Shown here one piece after another: positions 34,639 through 43,347 of a DNA stretch of 64,000 bases (positions are counted from its first letter, which is position 1; each line of letters begins with the position of its first letter). The notes below the pieces were generated by a model. The model ran no database searches. It saw only the letters and a program-made list of their open reading frames with translations, and had not been told where the DNA came from. The translations under genes were made by a program, and so were the position numbers. Source of the stretch: Palsa-1248 sp963737835. Its GTDB lineage: Bacteria > Gemmatimonadota > Gemmatimonadetes > Gemmatimonadales > Gemmatimonadaceae. The stretch spans positions 427,577 through 491,576 of the forward strand of contig CAVTUH010000003.1 of the NCBI GenBank assembly GCA_963737835.1. The letters are read 5' to 3'.

Positions 34639-35913
34639 CTAGAAATTCCATTCCGCGCCTAAGGTCCATATCACGTTCGATCGCATGCCGGCGTCTGTGA
34701 ACGGTACGATCACGTTCGCCACGCCGAGCACCCGCGCAGCTATCAGGAACTTCGCGCCGAGGGACCCGTCGATGAAGTTGTCGGGAATGCTCGGGATCGT
34801 CGTTCGCGGCACTACGCTGCCGTCAATGTAGTGTGCGGGCTGCGGCAGTTGAATCTTCGCCGGGCCAGCCTGCCATTGTCCGATGATGTCGCCCGCGATC
34901 GTGACGCGCCTGAGGACGAGGCCATCGGCCCCGAGTGTGGTCAGGATGGAGCTGGTCTCGGTCGCACTCGCCTGGTAGATGTAGCCAACATTGGCGTGCG
35001 GCGAGAAGTCGCCGAACGTCGCAGAGACGATTCCTATTCCGGCCGCCGCCATCCGGCCAGCTCCAAGCATGTTTTGGTAATCACCCGTTGGAAGCCACAC
35101 CTCTCCGAGGACGGCAAAGCCAACCCGCGAGCTTTGAAACGCATTGACCTTGGCACGGAGCGCGATGTCGCCAATGCCACTCGCCGATCCTGACGCATGA
35201 GCGGTGTCCACGAGCTGATAGACGCCTGGTGCAGGGTTGGCGAAGTAGTGTGCTGGCGGATTCTCGACATTGCCAATCGTACCGATGCTTGTGCCGCTCA
35301 AACTCAAATTGAGAATCGGGACGACGACGCCGATATCGACGCGGTTTGAGACGCCGTAGGACATTCGCAAGGCGAACGCGGTGAGCGACGAATGAAGATC
35401 GGTCTGAATGTGGACTGTGTCGTACTCGAACTGCGGATCTCCGAGTCCGACGGGAGGTGTGTCTTCGTGCGTCAGGGTCAGGTTGAGGTTCGACAGCTTG
35501 ACGCCGCGAAGAGAGACATAGTTGTCCTGCGTGACATTGAAGCCGATCAGGAACCGCCCGCGTCCTAGTGTTTGCGCCCGCTCCGCGACGATCGGGCCGT
35601 ACGAGCCAGAGGTTTCGATGGGGACCCCAGTCGGTCCGATCACGAACGTGGCGCCACTGGTTGTGGCCCCGACCGGGATGTTGCTAACGCTCGTCGTGAT
35701 CGCGTTCGATAAGAAGTTGATGAGCTCAGTACCGCTCGTGTCGGCGTCCGGCTTGAAATGCTCCTCGTGGTTCGCGAATGATGTCTGCAGACAGATGAAC
35801 TGACCGCAATTCCCGAAACGGAACAGATTGCGAACTTGGTCTCGCAGTCCTTGCGCCTGAAGTGAGGCGGATCCGATCCCGAGAAGGAGTACTGCGCAAG
35901 CGAGGCGTCGCAT
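34639..35913 (-). CDS. Outer-membrane beta-barrel protein
   Basis: 424 residues; GGAG lies 5 bases before the ATG at 35913. The signal peptide (MRRLACAVLLLGIGSASLQAQ) is followed by strands typical of transporter-like barrels and a final aromatic (LGAEWNF). Two Cys near residue 33 (FGNCGQFIC) may form a disulfide. It starts 105 bases after the last injection-system gene on the same strand and could belong to the same transcript, but nothing in it is specific to that system. Confidence 0.75.
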   Translation of the reverse strand: MRRLACAVLLLGIGSASLQAQGLRDQVRNLFRFGNCGQFICLQTSFANHEEHFKPDADTSGTELINFLSNAITTSVSNIPVGATTSGATFVIGPTGVPIETSGSYGPIVAERAQTLGRGRFLIGFNVTQDNYVSLRGVKLSNLNLTLTHEDTPPVGLGDPQFEYDTVHIQTDLHSSLTAFALRMSYGVSNRVDIGVVVPILNLSLSGTSIGTIGNVENPPAHYFANPAPGVYQLVDTAHASGSASGIGDIALRAKVNAFQSSRVGFAVLGEVWLPTGDYQNMLGAGRMAAAGIGIVSATFGDFSPHANVGYIYQASATETSSILTTLGADGLVLRRVTIAGDIIGQWQAGPAKIQLPQPAHYIDGSVVPRTTIPSIPDNFIDGSLGAKFLIAARVLGVANVIVPFTDAGMRSNVIWTLGAEWNF

Positions 35914-36018
35914 CGGTCTCCAGGTGAGCTGTCTAGATGGGCGGGCCGAGGTCGCTGGGCGCGATAAAATTGCGCGTTCAGGTCTGGCTAGCAAGTCGCA
36001 ATTACAATCGGTCGCGCG

Positions 36019-37455
36019 CTACACCCACCTGATGGGGCGACCCAACTTCATGAGTAGCTCGACGACGCTCATCCCGTTGAGCCTCGCAACCTCGGCGAGT
36101 TGCTCGATGCCCTGCGCGCCACGCGGAATGGCCGGAATCCCCGGAATCGTGTCCGGAGCGCTCGAGGGCGGCGGCGGCTCTACTTGGGGGACGGGTTGCG
36201 TCTTTGCAAGGGGGTCGACGATCGGGCGTGGCGCCGCTCCGGGCGCCCCTGGAGGGACGGCCGGGTCGACGATCGGCTCAGGCACCTTTGGCTGCTCCGG
36301 TGCACCTTCTTCACCACCCATCAGCATTGGCGCGATATTCGTCACCGCGCGCGCAAGCGCCTCGGCTGGTTTGTCCTGCCATGTTTTCCAGCCATCCGCG
36401 CCGGGTGCGAGAACGCCCTGCGCGAGTCCCAGGTCGTAGTTCGTGTCGTCCTGGGATTGCTGCAACGGATTGAACACATGGTTGGCTAGGTCTCCCCAGC
36501 TGTTGCCGTATTGACCGCCGTCGTTCGCCGCGAGATCGTAAGCGCCGTGAACGGCCTTGAGGGTTGATCCCAGGAACGGGACCGTGCTGTTGTGTTCGAG
36601 CATACCCTCCATCCCCGCAGCCGCGTCAACGGGGTGCAACACTGCGCCTGCGAGACCACCAGCGATGTCGCCCGCGCCTTTGACCACACCGCCGGCCGCC
36701 TGCGTTGTCTCGTCGGAGACCCAGGCCGCTCCTTTCGCGAGTGTCCCGAGGACCGGGATGTCTTTGGTTTGATCCACCATCCCCTGGCTCCCCTTTGCGG
36801 CAGCATTCTCCACCCAGTCGACGCCCTGACTCAGTGCGCTCAACCCCGGTTTGACATCGGTCGCGCTCTCAAAAGCATTGTAGCCCGCCGATGCCGCACC
36901 GCTCACCGCCCCTCCGACCGCTGACGCGGCGTCACTGACCCAGTCCATGAGATCGCGCGACACCGCCGCGACCGGCGCGGTCGATACTGACACATCGGAC
37001 CCGCTGACCACAGCATCGGCCGCGGACACGGCTTCCCGCTCCGCAACGTCGGTCGGGTGACTCAAGGTCAGTGCTGTGTCACTGAGCGTCCCTGCTTCTC
37101 GTGACCAGTCGCCCTGATCTTGCTGCACGACGTGTGTGAGCTCGTGCGCCAGGAGCCGTTCGCCGTCACTCACATCCGGCGCGTACTGCCCTTCGCCGAA
37201 AACAATGTCATTACCGACGGTAAAGGCGTTGGCGGCCAGTTCCCCCGCCGAGCGGTTCGCCTCGCGTCCGTCGTGAACTCGGACGTTGGAGAAGTCATGA
37301 CCGAACCGCGCGCCCATCGACTGCCGGTGCGCTGCCGGGAGTGGCTCGTGACTCGATCGCAGTCCATCCAGTACCGACGTCGATGGCGACTTGTTACTCG
37401 GCGGCCGTTGCGCATGGGCATGGTGCCGGGTAGGCTGCGTTTCGCGTCGTGCCAT
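36019..37455 (-). CDS. DUF4157 protein, candidate injection-system cargo
   Basis: 478 residues; GAGG precedes the ATG at 37455. After a basic, Pro-rich leader, residues about 32-112 form a DUF4157 domain (MGARFGHDFSNVRVHDG, then FGEGQYAP and LLAHELTHVVQQ with the HExxH zinc motif at 104-108). DUF4157 proteins are established cargo or particle-associated proteins of eCIS. The C-terminal part has Gly/Ala-rich amphipathic runs (AASAVGGAVSGAASAGYNAF; GGVVKGAGDIAGGLAGAV) that could insert in membranes, then a Pro-rich tail. It is the last gene of the operon, 7 bases after the Sel1 gene. A toxic role is inferred, not shown. Confidence 0.85.
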   Translation of the reverse strand: MARRETQPTRHHAHAQRPPSNKSPSTSVLDGLRSSHEPLPAAHRQSMGARFGHDFSNVRVHDGREANRSAGELAANAFTVGNDIVFGEGQYAPDVSDGERLLAHELTHVVQQDQGDWSREAGTLSDTALTLSHPTDVAEREAVSAADAVVSGSDVSVSTAPVAAVSRDLMDWVSDAASAVGGAVSGAASAGYNAFESATDVKPGLSALSQGVDWVENAAAKGSQGMVDQTKDIPVLGTLAKGAAWVSDETTQAAGGVVKGAGDIAGGLAGAVLHPVDAAAGMEGMLEHNSTVPFLGSTLKAVHGAYDLAANDGGQYGNSWGDLANHVFNPLQQSQDDTNYDLGLAQGVLAPGADGWKTWQDKPAEALARAVTNIAPMLMGGEEGAPEQPKVPEPIVDPAVPPGAPGAAPRPIVDPLAKTQPVPQVEPPPPSSAPDTIPGIPAIPRGAQGIEQLAEVARLNGMSVVELLMKLGRPIRWV

Positions 37456-37462
37456 TTTTGCC

Positions 37463-39292
37463 TCAACTCTTGGTTCGTTTCGCGAGCGCCGCGCGTGCGG
37501 CGGTCTCGCCGCCCGCGGCCGCTTTCGTCCACCATGCAACTGCTGCGCTGTCGGACTTGGCCACTCCTTTCCCTTGCTCGTACAGCACACCGAGCCGATA
37601 TGCGGCGCCCGGATGCCCGAGTTCGGCCGCCTGCCGATACCAATCAGCAGCCTGTGTGTAGTCACGCTTCACGCCATCGCCTCGCTCGTACGCCGTGCCC
37701 AAGGCAGACAAGGCGTCCCCATCGCCCTGGGCCCCGCTCTTACGAAAAAGGTCGACCGCCTTCTTGCTGTCAGATTTCACACCCTTTCCATCGCGGTAAA
37801 GCACGCCAAGCTGGTACTCCGCTAGACGGTCCCCGGCGTCGCTGGCCCGCTGATACCAGATCGCCGCCTGCTGGGGATTGGGGTGGGTCCCGAGCCCGCG
37901 ATCGTAGAGTGTGCCGAGGGTCCGCTCCGAGGCGACGTTGCCAGCGACAGCTTCCTTTTGACAGATGGGAAGCGCTCGGTCCCACTCGAGTGTCGAGAAC
38001 AGCGACGCACAGGTGGGAGAGCTGGTCGTCGTCGGCAGGGATGTGAGCGCCGAGTCGCTGCTACTGAGGCGGCTCGCGGGAGCAAGGTTCGGCGGCGTGG
38101 CAGCTGCTTCTGTCACCTTCACTGTCGGCTGGGCAGATGGCCGTGCCGGCGCAGGAGCCACCGCCGTCGCGTGATGCACGCCGCTCGATGGGGATGCGCG
38201 AGTGATCGTCGGCGTCCACACCAAGTTCTGCCCGGTCGATACCGTAAGTGATTCCACGGCTGCCGCATAGCCCGGCGCCGCCGCGCGAAACTTGTGTGCA
38301 CCGGTGGCCACAGAGAACGTTGGCGGCGTGACCACCTCCCCGTCGACCGTGATGGTCGTCCCGACCGGTAGCGCGCCGCCGACCGTGACTTTCACCGAAT
38401 CGACTTTTGCCGCCGCTGGCATGCCCTGCGCGACATTCGTTGTTGGCGCTGTCGACGTGCCTTGGCGCCGACCGGCAAGGAAGATGACGACCGCCGCGGC
38501 CGCAGCGCCGATAACGAGCGGCAGCACGAAACGATGCCAACCCGGAGCCGCAGGTGCTTCGGCGGGAATCGGCGTCGACGCGGGAACAAAGGCCGGCGGA
38601 GGCGCCGTTGCGACCGGCGGAGGTACGGTCGGTGGCGGCGGTGGGGCTGGCCGTACCGTCGGCCCCCCGTGCGATACCCCAAGCGACTCGGCAACGGATT
38701 TCAAAACAGTCGTGCGTCCCAAGAGATATTGGGGCGCCCCACCGGGAACGGCCGCGTCACGCTTGAGCCGCAACGCGGTCAACGCGCCGGTTCGGGGATC
38801 GCGTGCGAAATATACGTCGCCGCCACCATCGGCGCGGTTCATGGCGCCGATGACTTCGTATCGCGAGCCCGCCGCGTCGCGCACGGCCTGGAGCATCTGT
38901 TCCGTAGAGGCACGGTCCGCCGGCGCGCCGGCGAGGTCGGCCCCGCAGTGGCCGCAGAACCGGTCCCAGCTTCCAATCGCTTGATTGCAGTTGACGCACG
39001 TCTCACGTGGGCCGGGGGTCGACGCATCGAGTTGGCGCATGACGTCAAGCCAGATCTCTCCCGCGCCCGCCGGCCCGTCTGCTGGCCGCGCTCGCAGAGC
39101 GACGAGCGACCCGACGCGCAACTGGCGAGCGAGAAAGACAATGACGCCTGCCGCATTCCGACCCAGCTCTCCCAGCACTTCGTACTCGCCCCGAACAGAG
39201 TCCCGCACTGCTTGCAAAACGCGCTGACTGGGCTCGACCGCACCCACGGCCGGCGCCAAGGCGATACGTGTCGTGCTATCGACGTTTGGCAT
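37463..39292 (-). CDS. Membrane PEGA/Sel1-repeat protein with two kinase-N-lobe-like modules
   Basis: 609 residues from the ATG at 39292. Order: module 1 (about 21-70; EYEVLGELGRNAAGVIVFLA), zinc ribbon with CVNC at 99-102 and CGHC at 113-116, module 2 (about 130-178; RYEVIGAMNRADGGGDVYFA), a run of prolines, one membrane helix (about 255-274), a PEGA domain (about 300-345; TITVDGEVVTPPTFSV), and four Sel1 repeats at the C-terminus (ASERTLGTLYDRGLG, AEYQLGVLYRDGKGV, ALSALGTAYERGDGV, AAYRLGVLYEQGKGV). PEGA and Sel1 would face the periplasm and mediate protein contacts. The modules lack the rest of a kinase, so they cannot phosphorylate. The gene is tightly placed between the pseudokinase and the DUF4157 gene. 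Confidence 0.8.
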   Translation of the reverse strand: MPNVDSTTRIALAPAVGAVEPSQRVLQAVRDSVRGEYEVLGELGRNAAGVIVFLARQLRVGSLVALRARPADGPAGAGEIWLDVMRQLDASTPGPRETCVNCNQAIGSWDRFCGHCGADLAGAPADRASTEQMLQAVRDAAGSRYEVIGAMNRADGGGDVYFARDPRTGALTALRLKRDAAVPGGAPQYLLGRTTVLKSVAESLGVSHGGPTVRPAPPPPPTVPPPVATAPPPAFVPASTPIPAEAPAAPGWHRFVLPLVIGAAAAAVVIFLAGRRQGTSTAPTTNVAQGMPAAAKVDSVKVTVGGALPVGTTITVDGEVVTPPTFSVATGAHKFRAAAPGYAAAVESLTVSTGQNLVWTPTITRASPSSGVHHATAVAPAPARPSAQPTVKVTEAAATPPNLAPASRLSSSDSALTSLPTTTSSPTCASLFSTLEWDRALPICQKEAVAGNVASERTLGTLYDRGLGTHPNPQQAAIWYQRASDAGDRLAEYQLGVLYRDGKGVKSDSKKAVDLFRKSGAQGDGDALSALGTAYERGDGVKRDYTQAADWYRQAAELGHPGAAYRLGVLYEQGKGVAKSDSAAVAWWTKAAAGGETAARAALAKRTKS

Positions 39293-39324
39293 GAATCGAC
39301 TGTCCTCTGCGAGCCGCGTGGTGG

Positions 39325-42300
39325 TCAGTGCTTCCAGTACTGCACGACATAGTCCCAATGGTTCGGCCGCCGGTTTCCACGACCGATGAAGCAGAATTGA
39401 TCGTTGCCGAGGGCGATGTCCCACGCATGCTTGGCATCGGCCTGTGTATCGGCCATGGTCAAGCGCAGTTTGCCGTCGGTCAACATCCATCCCTGTCCCG
39501 CAACTTCTTGAATGCGGAGATTGTTGCGGTCGTAGCGTTGGCAATCTTCGATATCCAGTGCCGTCGGAAGCCCCGACGCCCCATCCCAGTACTCGATGAT
39601 GTAATCACTTCGATCGGGGCGCACGTTGGCGCGCCCGAGATAACAGTGGCGCTTGTATGCGCGGGCGAGTCCCATCGCGCGGCGCGCGTCAGTCTGGTTG
39701 TCGAGCGTAGCGATGTCGCGGCTGCCATCGCTCACGCCCCAGCCTGACGCTTTCTCATCAACGATCCGCAGGGCAGCCGGATCGTAGCCAACGCAATCCT
39801 CTGTCCCCGCCGGCGTTTCCCCCGCGGCGAGCGCCGCGACCGTCACGTCCGCAGTGGCAGTCTTGTTATCCGCCATCGCCGTGATCGTCGCCGTTCCCGC
39901 AGTCTTGGCGGTGACGCGCCCGTTGCCACCGACCGTCACGACCGTTGGATCGCTCGACGTCCACATCACGTCGCGATTCAAGACGCCGCCACGGCCATCT
40001 TTCGTCGTGGCTCGAACGACTGTCACGCCGCCGATCTTGAGGGAGATCGCCTTGGGGATCAGCGTGATCGCTTCGACCCGAGCAGCAACCACCGTGATCG
40101 GAATGGAAGTCAAGGTGCGACCGCTTGCGACGGCGATCTCCGTTTGGCCTTCGCGTCGGCCGGTGACCACACCGCTGTCGTTCACCGATGCGACGGTCGT
40201 ATCGTGCGATCGCCAGGTCACCGGATGGTTCGGCACTACCTCGTTGCGAGCATCCTGCACCGACGCCGCGAGCGGGACTGTCGACCCGATCGCGACCTGC
40301 GCCGCTGGCGGCGTCACCGCCAAGTGGAGAGCGGAACGTGTTCGGACGAGAAACAGGATGCACGCGGCGAGCAGCGCGAGCACCGGGGGGACCCACATTG
40401 GGATGATCGGACGATGAATGAACTGTCCTTGCGCGGCAACTGCCGGCTCGGCGACTACAGGTCGACCCGGCAGCGCATGCCGCTGTACCCGCACGGTGAA
40501 CGCACGGATCTGCCTCGTTCCGATCCACCGGATTGGCACCGACGCTCGAACGGCGACCGTGGTTCGCTCACACGGATCCAGAGACAACGACAGCGGCGTG
40601 AACGTACACCGCAGCTTTTGCTCTTCATCGGACGCACTGAGATCGTACTCGGCCGGTGCGTTGCCATCGTTCGCGACCACGGCCCTCAGTCGTGCTCGAC
40701 GCCACCCCTGGACGCGTTGGGGCGCGAGCGCAAGAGTTGATCCGGCGAACGCGGCCACGGTCCACCGGCCAGCGACCGTAGTCGACTCTTCGGGTTTATC
40801 TCGTGAACGCGCGCGGACCACGACCTCGTAATCTCCAGCGTGATTTCCGCACTGCTTGGGCACCAACACCTTGATCGGGACCGTGGCGCGACTGCCCGGA
40901 ATGAGCTGGGACGGCTTATGTGGCGTCTCCACCCACTCGCTGGGCACCCCCTCGACAGAAACGGCGAAGTGATCGACGAGGTGTCCCGCGTTCGCGAGCG
41001 TGACGCGCACGATCGCGGGCATCCCCGGCGTGAGCGTGAGCACTTCGGGTTCGACCGCGACGGTGATGCGCCGCGAGCGCTGCGCGCTACCGCTGCCGGC
41101 TGGAGCGCGGTCCGCAAAATCGGGCGGCAACACCGAGGGCCGTCGCTCGGGCGTCGTCGGTCGCCGCCTCACGTTGAGCGGACCAACGGCCGCAGATGTC
41201 ATTTCGTCGACCGCCGGCGGCGGACGCATGTCGATAGCCGGGGGCGAATCGGCGAGGGCCGGAGTCTGCAGGGACTGTGCGGCGGACTCGCCCTGATCGC
41301 GGAAGACCACGCGCATCTGGCCTGGCCCCGGTGGGACCTCTAGTCCGCCCCCTCGACTCGTTCCGCCGCCACCCGACTCATCCCGCCAAACGACGTGTGG
41401 GCCGCCACCCGGCCGTATCGCACTCGGTCGCTCGTCCTCGAGCCGCACGCGCGGCTGATCGTCGCGCATCACCACTGCGGGAACCACCGGGACTCCGACC
41501 TGCTGCGCCGCCGCCTGGATGGCAAGCATGAGCTCGGCCGCGGAGCCGAAACGATCTTCCGGCCGCTTGGCCAGGCACCGGAGTACGAGCGTGTCGACGC
41601 CTTCGTGCAGGCCGGGCGCGACCGCGCGGGGCGAAGGCGGCGTCGCGTTCAGATGCTTGTCGACCGCGTCACCGAGAGTCTTGATCTGAAATGGCAGGAA
41701 TCCCGTGACCATCTCGTAGAGCACGACACCGCAGGAATAGATGTCGCTTCGCGCGTCGATCGGTACGCCGCGGCACTGCTCCGGCGACAGGTAGGCTGGC
41801 GATCCAAACGTGGCATTGCCCGCCACGGTGGCACCGCTTTCCGCGAGCGGCTGCAAACCAGCATCGCCGAGTCGGATGACCAAGGCACCGGGCGCGTGCG
41901 CGCCCTCCATGAGTCCGCGTTCGACAATCACGTTCTCGGGCTTGATGGCCCCGTGCCACAAACGCTGCGTGTGCAGGACGGCGAGTCCATCGGCCATCTG
42001 GCGCGCAACCTCGAGCGCGCGCCAGAGCGGAAGATCTCTCGCCCGTTGCTGCAACAGACCGCGCAGCGACCCGCCAGCGAGGAAATCCGATCTGATGAAG
42101 TAGTGACGCTGGTGCTGGCCGTAAGAGCGGACCGGGAGCACGTGTGGTCCCGCAACCGTCAGCACAGTGGCCAACTGACGACGAAACCGATCGCCGGCAC
42201 CGCCATCGCTCATGAGCTGCCCGTGCACGACCTTGATCGCCGCAACCCCAGTCGTACGAAGATTGACCGCGCGATACGTCTCCCCGACCGCACCCACGCC

Positions 42301-42354
42301 GAGGGATGCGTCGAGACGATAGTCCTCGATGATCTGGCCTCTCAGGTCCGTCAT
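39325..42354 (-). CDS. Membrane pseudokinase with Big_2 domains and C-terminal tandem repeat
   Basis: 1009 residues. A PknB-like kinase fold spans about 10-285: Gly loop LGVGAVGETY, K41 in AAIKVV, SPAYLSPEQ and DARSDIYSCG. The catalytic loop reads HGAIKPEN (134-141) instead of HRDLKPEN, so the catalytic Asp is lost, and DFG reads DAG (164-166). It is therefore predicted to bind nucleotide but phosphorylate poorly or not at all. A Pro-rich linker and two CARDB/Ig-like segments follow, a membrane helix at about 650-670, two Big_2 domains (about 674-840), and two copies of a domain of about 70 residues (854-925, 935-1009; DCxxYD..LRI...W..DG...CxxGRxNxRP...YW). Placed between the FHA-baseplate gene and the Sel1 gene, it may anchor or gate the particle at the inner membrane. 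Confidence 0.85.
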   Translation of the reverse strand: MTDLRGQIIEDYRLDASLGVGAVGETYRAVNLRTTGVAAIKVVHGQLMSDGGAGDRFRRQLATVLTVAGPHVLPVRSYGQHQRHYFIRSDFLAGGSLRGLLQQRARDLPLWRALEVARQMADGLAVLHTQRLWHGAIKPENVIVERGLMEGAHAPGALVIRLGDAGLQPLAESGATVAGNATFGSPAYLSPEQCRGVPIDARSDIYSCGVVLYEMVTGFLPFQIKTLGDAVDKHLNATPPSPRAVAPGLHEGVDTLVLRCLAKRPEDRFGSAAELMLAIQAAAQQVGVPVVPAVVMRDDQPRVRLEDERPSAIRPGGGPHVVWRDESGGGGTSRGGGLEVPPGPGQMRVVFRDQGESAAQSLQTPALADSPPAIDMRPPPAVDEMTSAAVGPLNVRRRPTTPERRPSVLPPDFADRAPAGSGSAQRSRRITVAVEPEVLTLTPGMPAIVRVTLANAGHLVDHFAVSVEGVPSEWVETPHKPSQLIPGSRATVPIKVLVPKQCGNHAGDYEVVVRARSRDKPEESTTVAGRWTVAAFAGSTLALAPQRVQGWRRARLRAVVANDGNAPAEYDLSASDEEQKLRCTFTPLSLSLDPCERTTVAVRASVPIRWIGTRQIRAFTVRVQRHALPGRPVVAEPAVAAQGQFIHRPIIPMWVPPVLALLAACILFLVRTRSALHLAVTPPAAQVAIGSTVPLAASVQDARNEVVPNHPVTWRSHDTTVASVNDSGVVTGRREGQTEIAVASGRTLTSIPITVVAARVEAITLIPKAISLKIGGVTVVRATTKDGRGGVLNRDVMWTSSDPTVVTVGGNGRVTAKTAGTATITAMADNKTATADVTVAALAAGETPAGTEDCVGYDPAALRIVDEKASGWGVSDGSRDIATLDNQTDARRAMGLARAYKRHCYLGRANVRPDRSDYIIEYWDGASGLPTALDIEDCQRYDRNNLRIQEVAGQGWMLTDGKLRLTMADTQADAKHAWDIALGNDQFCFIGRGNRRPNHWDYVVQYWKH

Positions 42355-42378
42355 GCGCGCAGCCTCATCGAGGTCGAT

Positions 42379-43347
42379 TCAGCGGACGTGGAGCACGTAG
42401 CCGACATGCGCCGGCTTGTGGGTGGCAATGAGCTCTTCGATCAACTCACGGTGCACCCCGCTTCCAGGTGGGATCGCGACCGCAATCTCGAACACGTACG
42501 GCGTATCCTTCTTCTCGGTGATGATAGGGGTAATGCTCGTGCACACCTCGATCATGCGCACCAATCCATACGGCGTCCCGCGCCAGCGGTACAGATCCAT
42601 CGCCTCCGCGAGGAGGGCCCGTTGGCGCGGCTCAGGCCAGTGCGCATCAACGGTCAAGTGCAGCCAACTCGCCAACCAGGACACGAACCCGGAGGGACAG
42701 GTGCGCGCCGAGAAGTACATCGGAAAATGATCCTGTCGCTGCTCGATCGGCTCCCAGATCGCCTCGAAGATCAACAGCATCCGGGAGAGGAACTCGCTGT
42801 CTTGGTATATAGGCGGCAGGTCCCGCAGATAACGACTGGGTCCCGCCGGCAGAGCCGGCGCAGGATACGTGCGGCGTCGCGCCAGGTCCGGCGGCGCCGC
42901 TTCCTCGACCGCGGCCGGCATCGCCGCTGACGCCAGCGGCTCCGGCGGCTGATAAACGGGCGCCGGCGCCGGTGCGGCTGCCGCAATGACAGCGTATGTA
43001 AGCGTGTAGGGACCGAACAGCGCAGCATCGCCGCTTTCGAGCGCGACCGGCTCGTTGGCCTTGAGCTGTCGACCCCCAACCTGCGTACCACCCGAGCTCC
43101 CGAGATCTGTCAGGATCGCGTACGCACCGTCCATCCGAACTTCAGCATGTCGTCGAGAGATCGTCGGGTGCGACAAGACCAAGCCGTTGTCGGGAAGTCG
43201 ACCGATCGTGAGCACTCGTCCGCTGAGCGGCACCACCTGCACCACGTTGCCGTCCACCGATACGGTGAGGACACCCGTAACGGCGGTCGGGCCGACGGCT
43301 GCCACGCCGATCGGCGGCGTGGCTACCGCATCACGACTTTGAGACAT
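42379..43347 (-). CDS. FHA domain fused to tail protein I-like baseplate component (Afp12 position)
   Basis: 322 residues from the ATG at 43347, overlapping the end of the baseplate J gene by 17 bases. Residues about 20-110 form an FHA domain: LTIGRLPDNGLVLSHPTISRRHAEV, with the Arg and the Ser/His of the phosphothreonine pocket. The usual NG of the third loop is changed (SSGGTQVGG instead of STNGTFVNG). After a Pro/Ala linker, residues about 165-322 match the TIGR02242-type tail domain (SRYLRDLPPIYQ, FLSRMLLIFEAIWEPIEQR, WRGTPYGLVRMIEV). This places a phosphopeptide reader on the baseplate next to kinase-like proteins, recalling Fha in type VI secretion. Confidence 0.88.
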   Translation of the reverse strand: MSQSRDAVATPPIGVAAVGPTAVTGVLTVSVDGNVVQVVPLSGRVLTIGRLPDNGLVLSHPTISRRHAEVRMDGAYAILTDLGSSGGTQVGGRQLKANEPVALESGDAALFGPYTLTYAVIAAAAPAPAPVYQPPEPLASAAMPAAVEEAAPPDLARRRTYPAPALPAGPSRYLRDLPPIYQDSEFLSRMLLIFEAIWEPIEQRQDHFPMYFSARTCPSGFVSWLASWLHLTVDAHWPEPRQRALLAEAMDLYRWRGTPYGLVRMIEVCTSITPIITEKKDTPYVFEIAVAIPPGSGVHRELIEELIATHKPAHVGYVLHVR

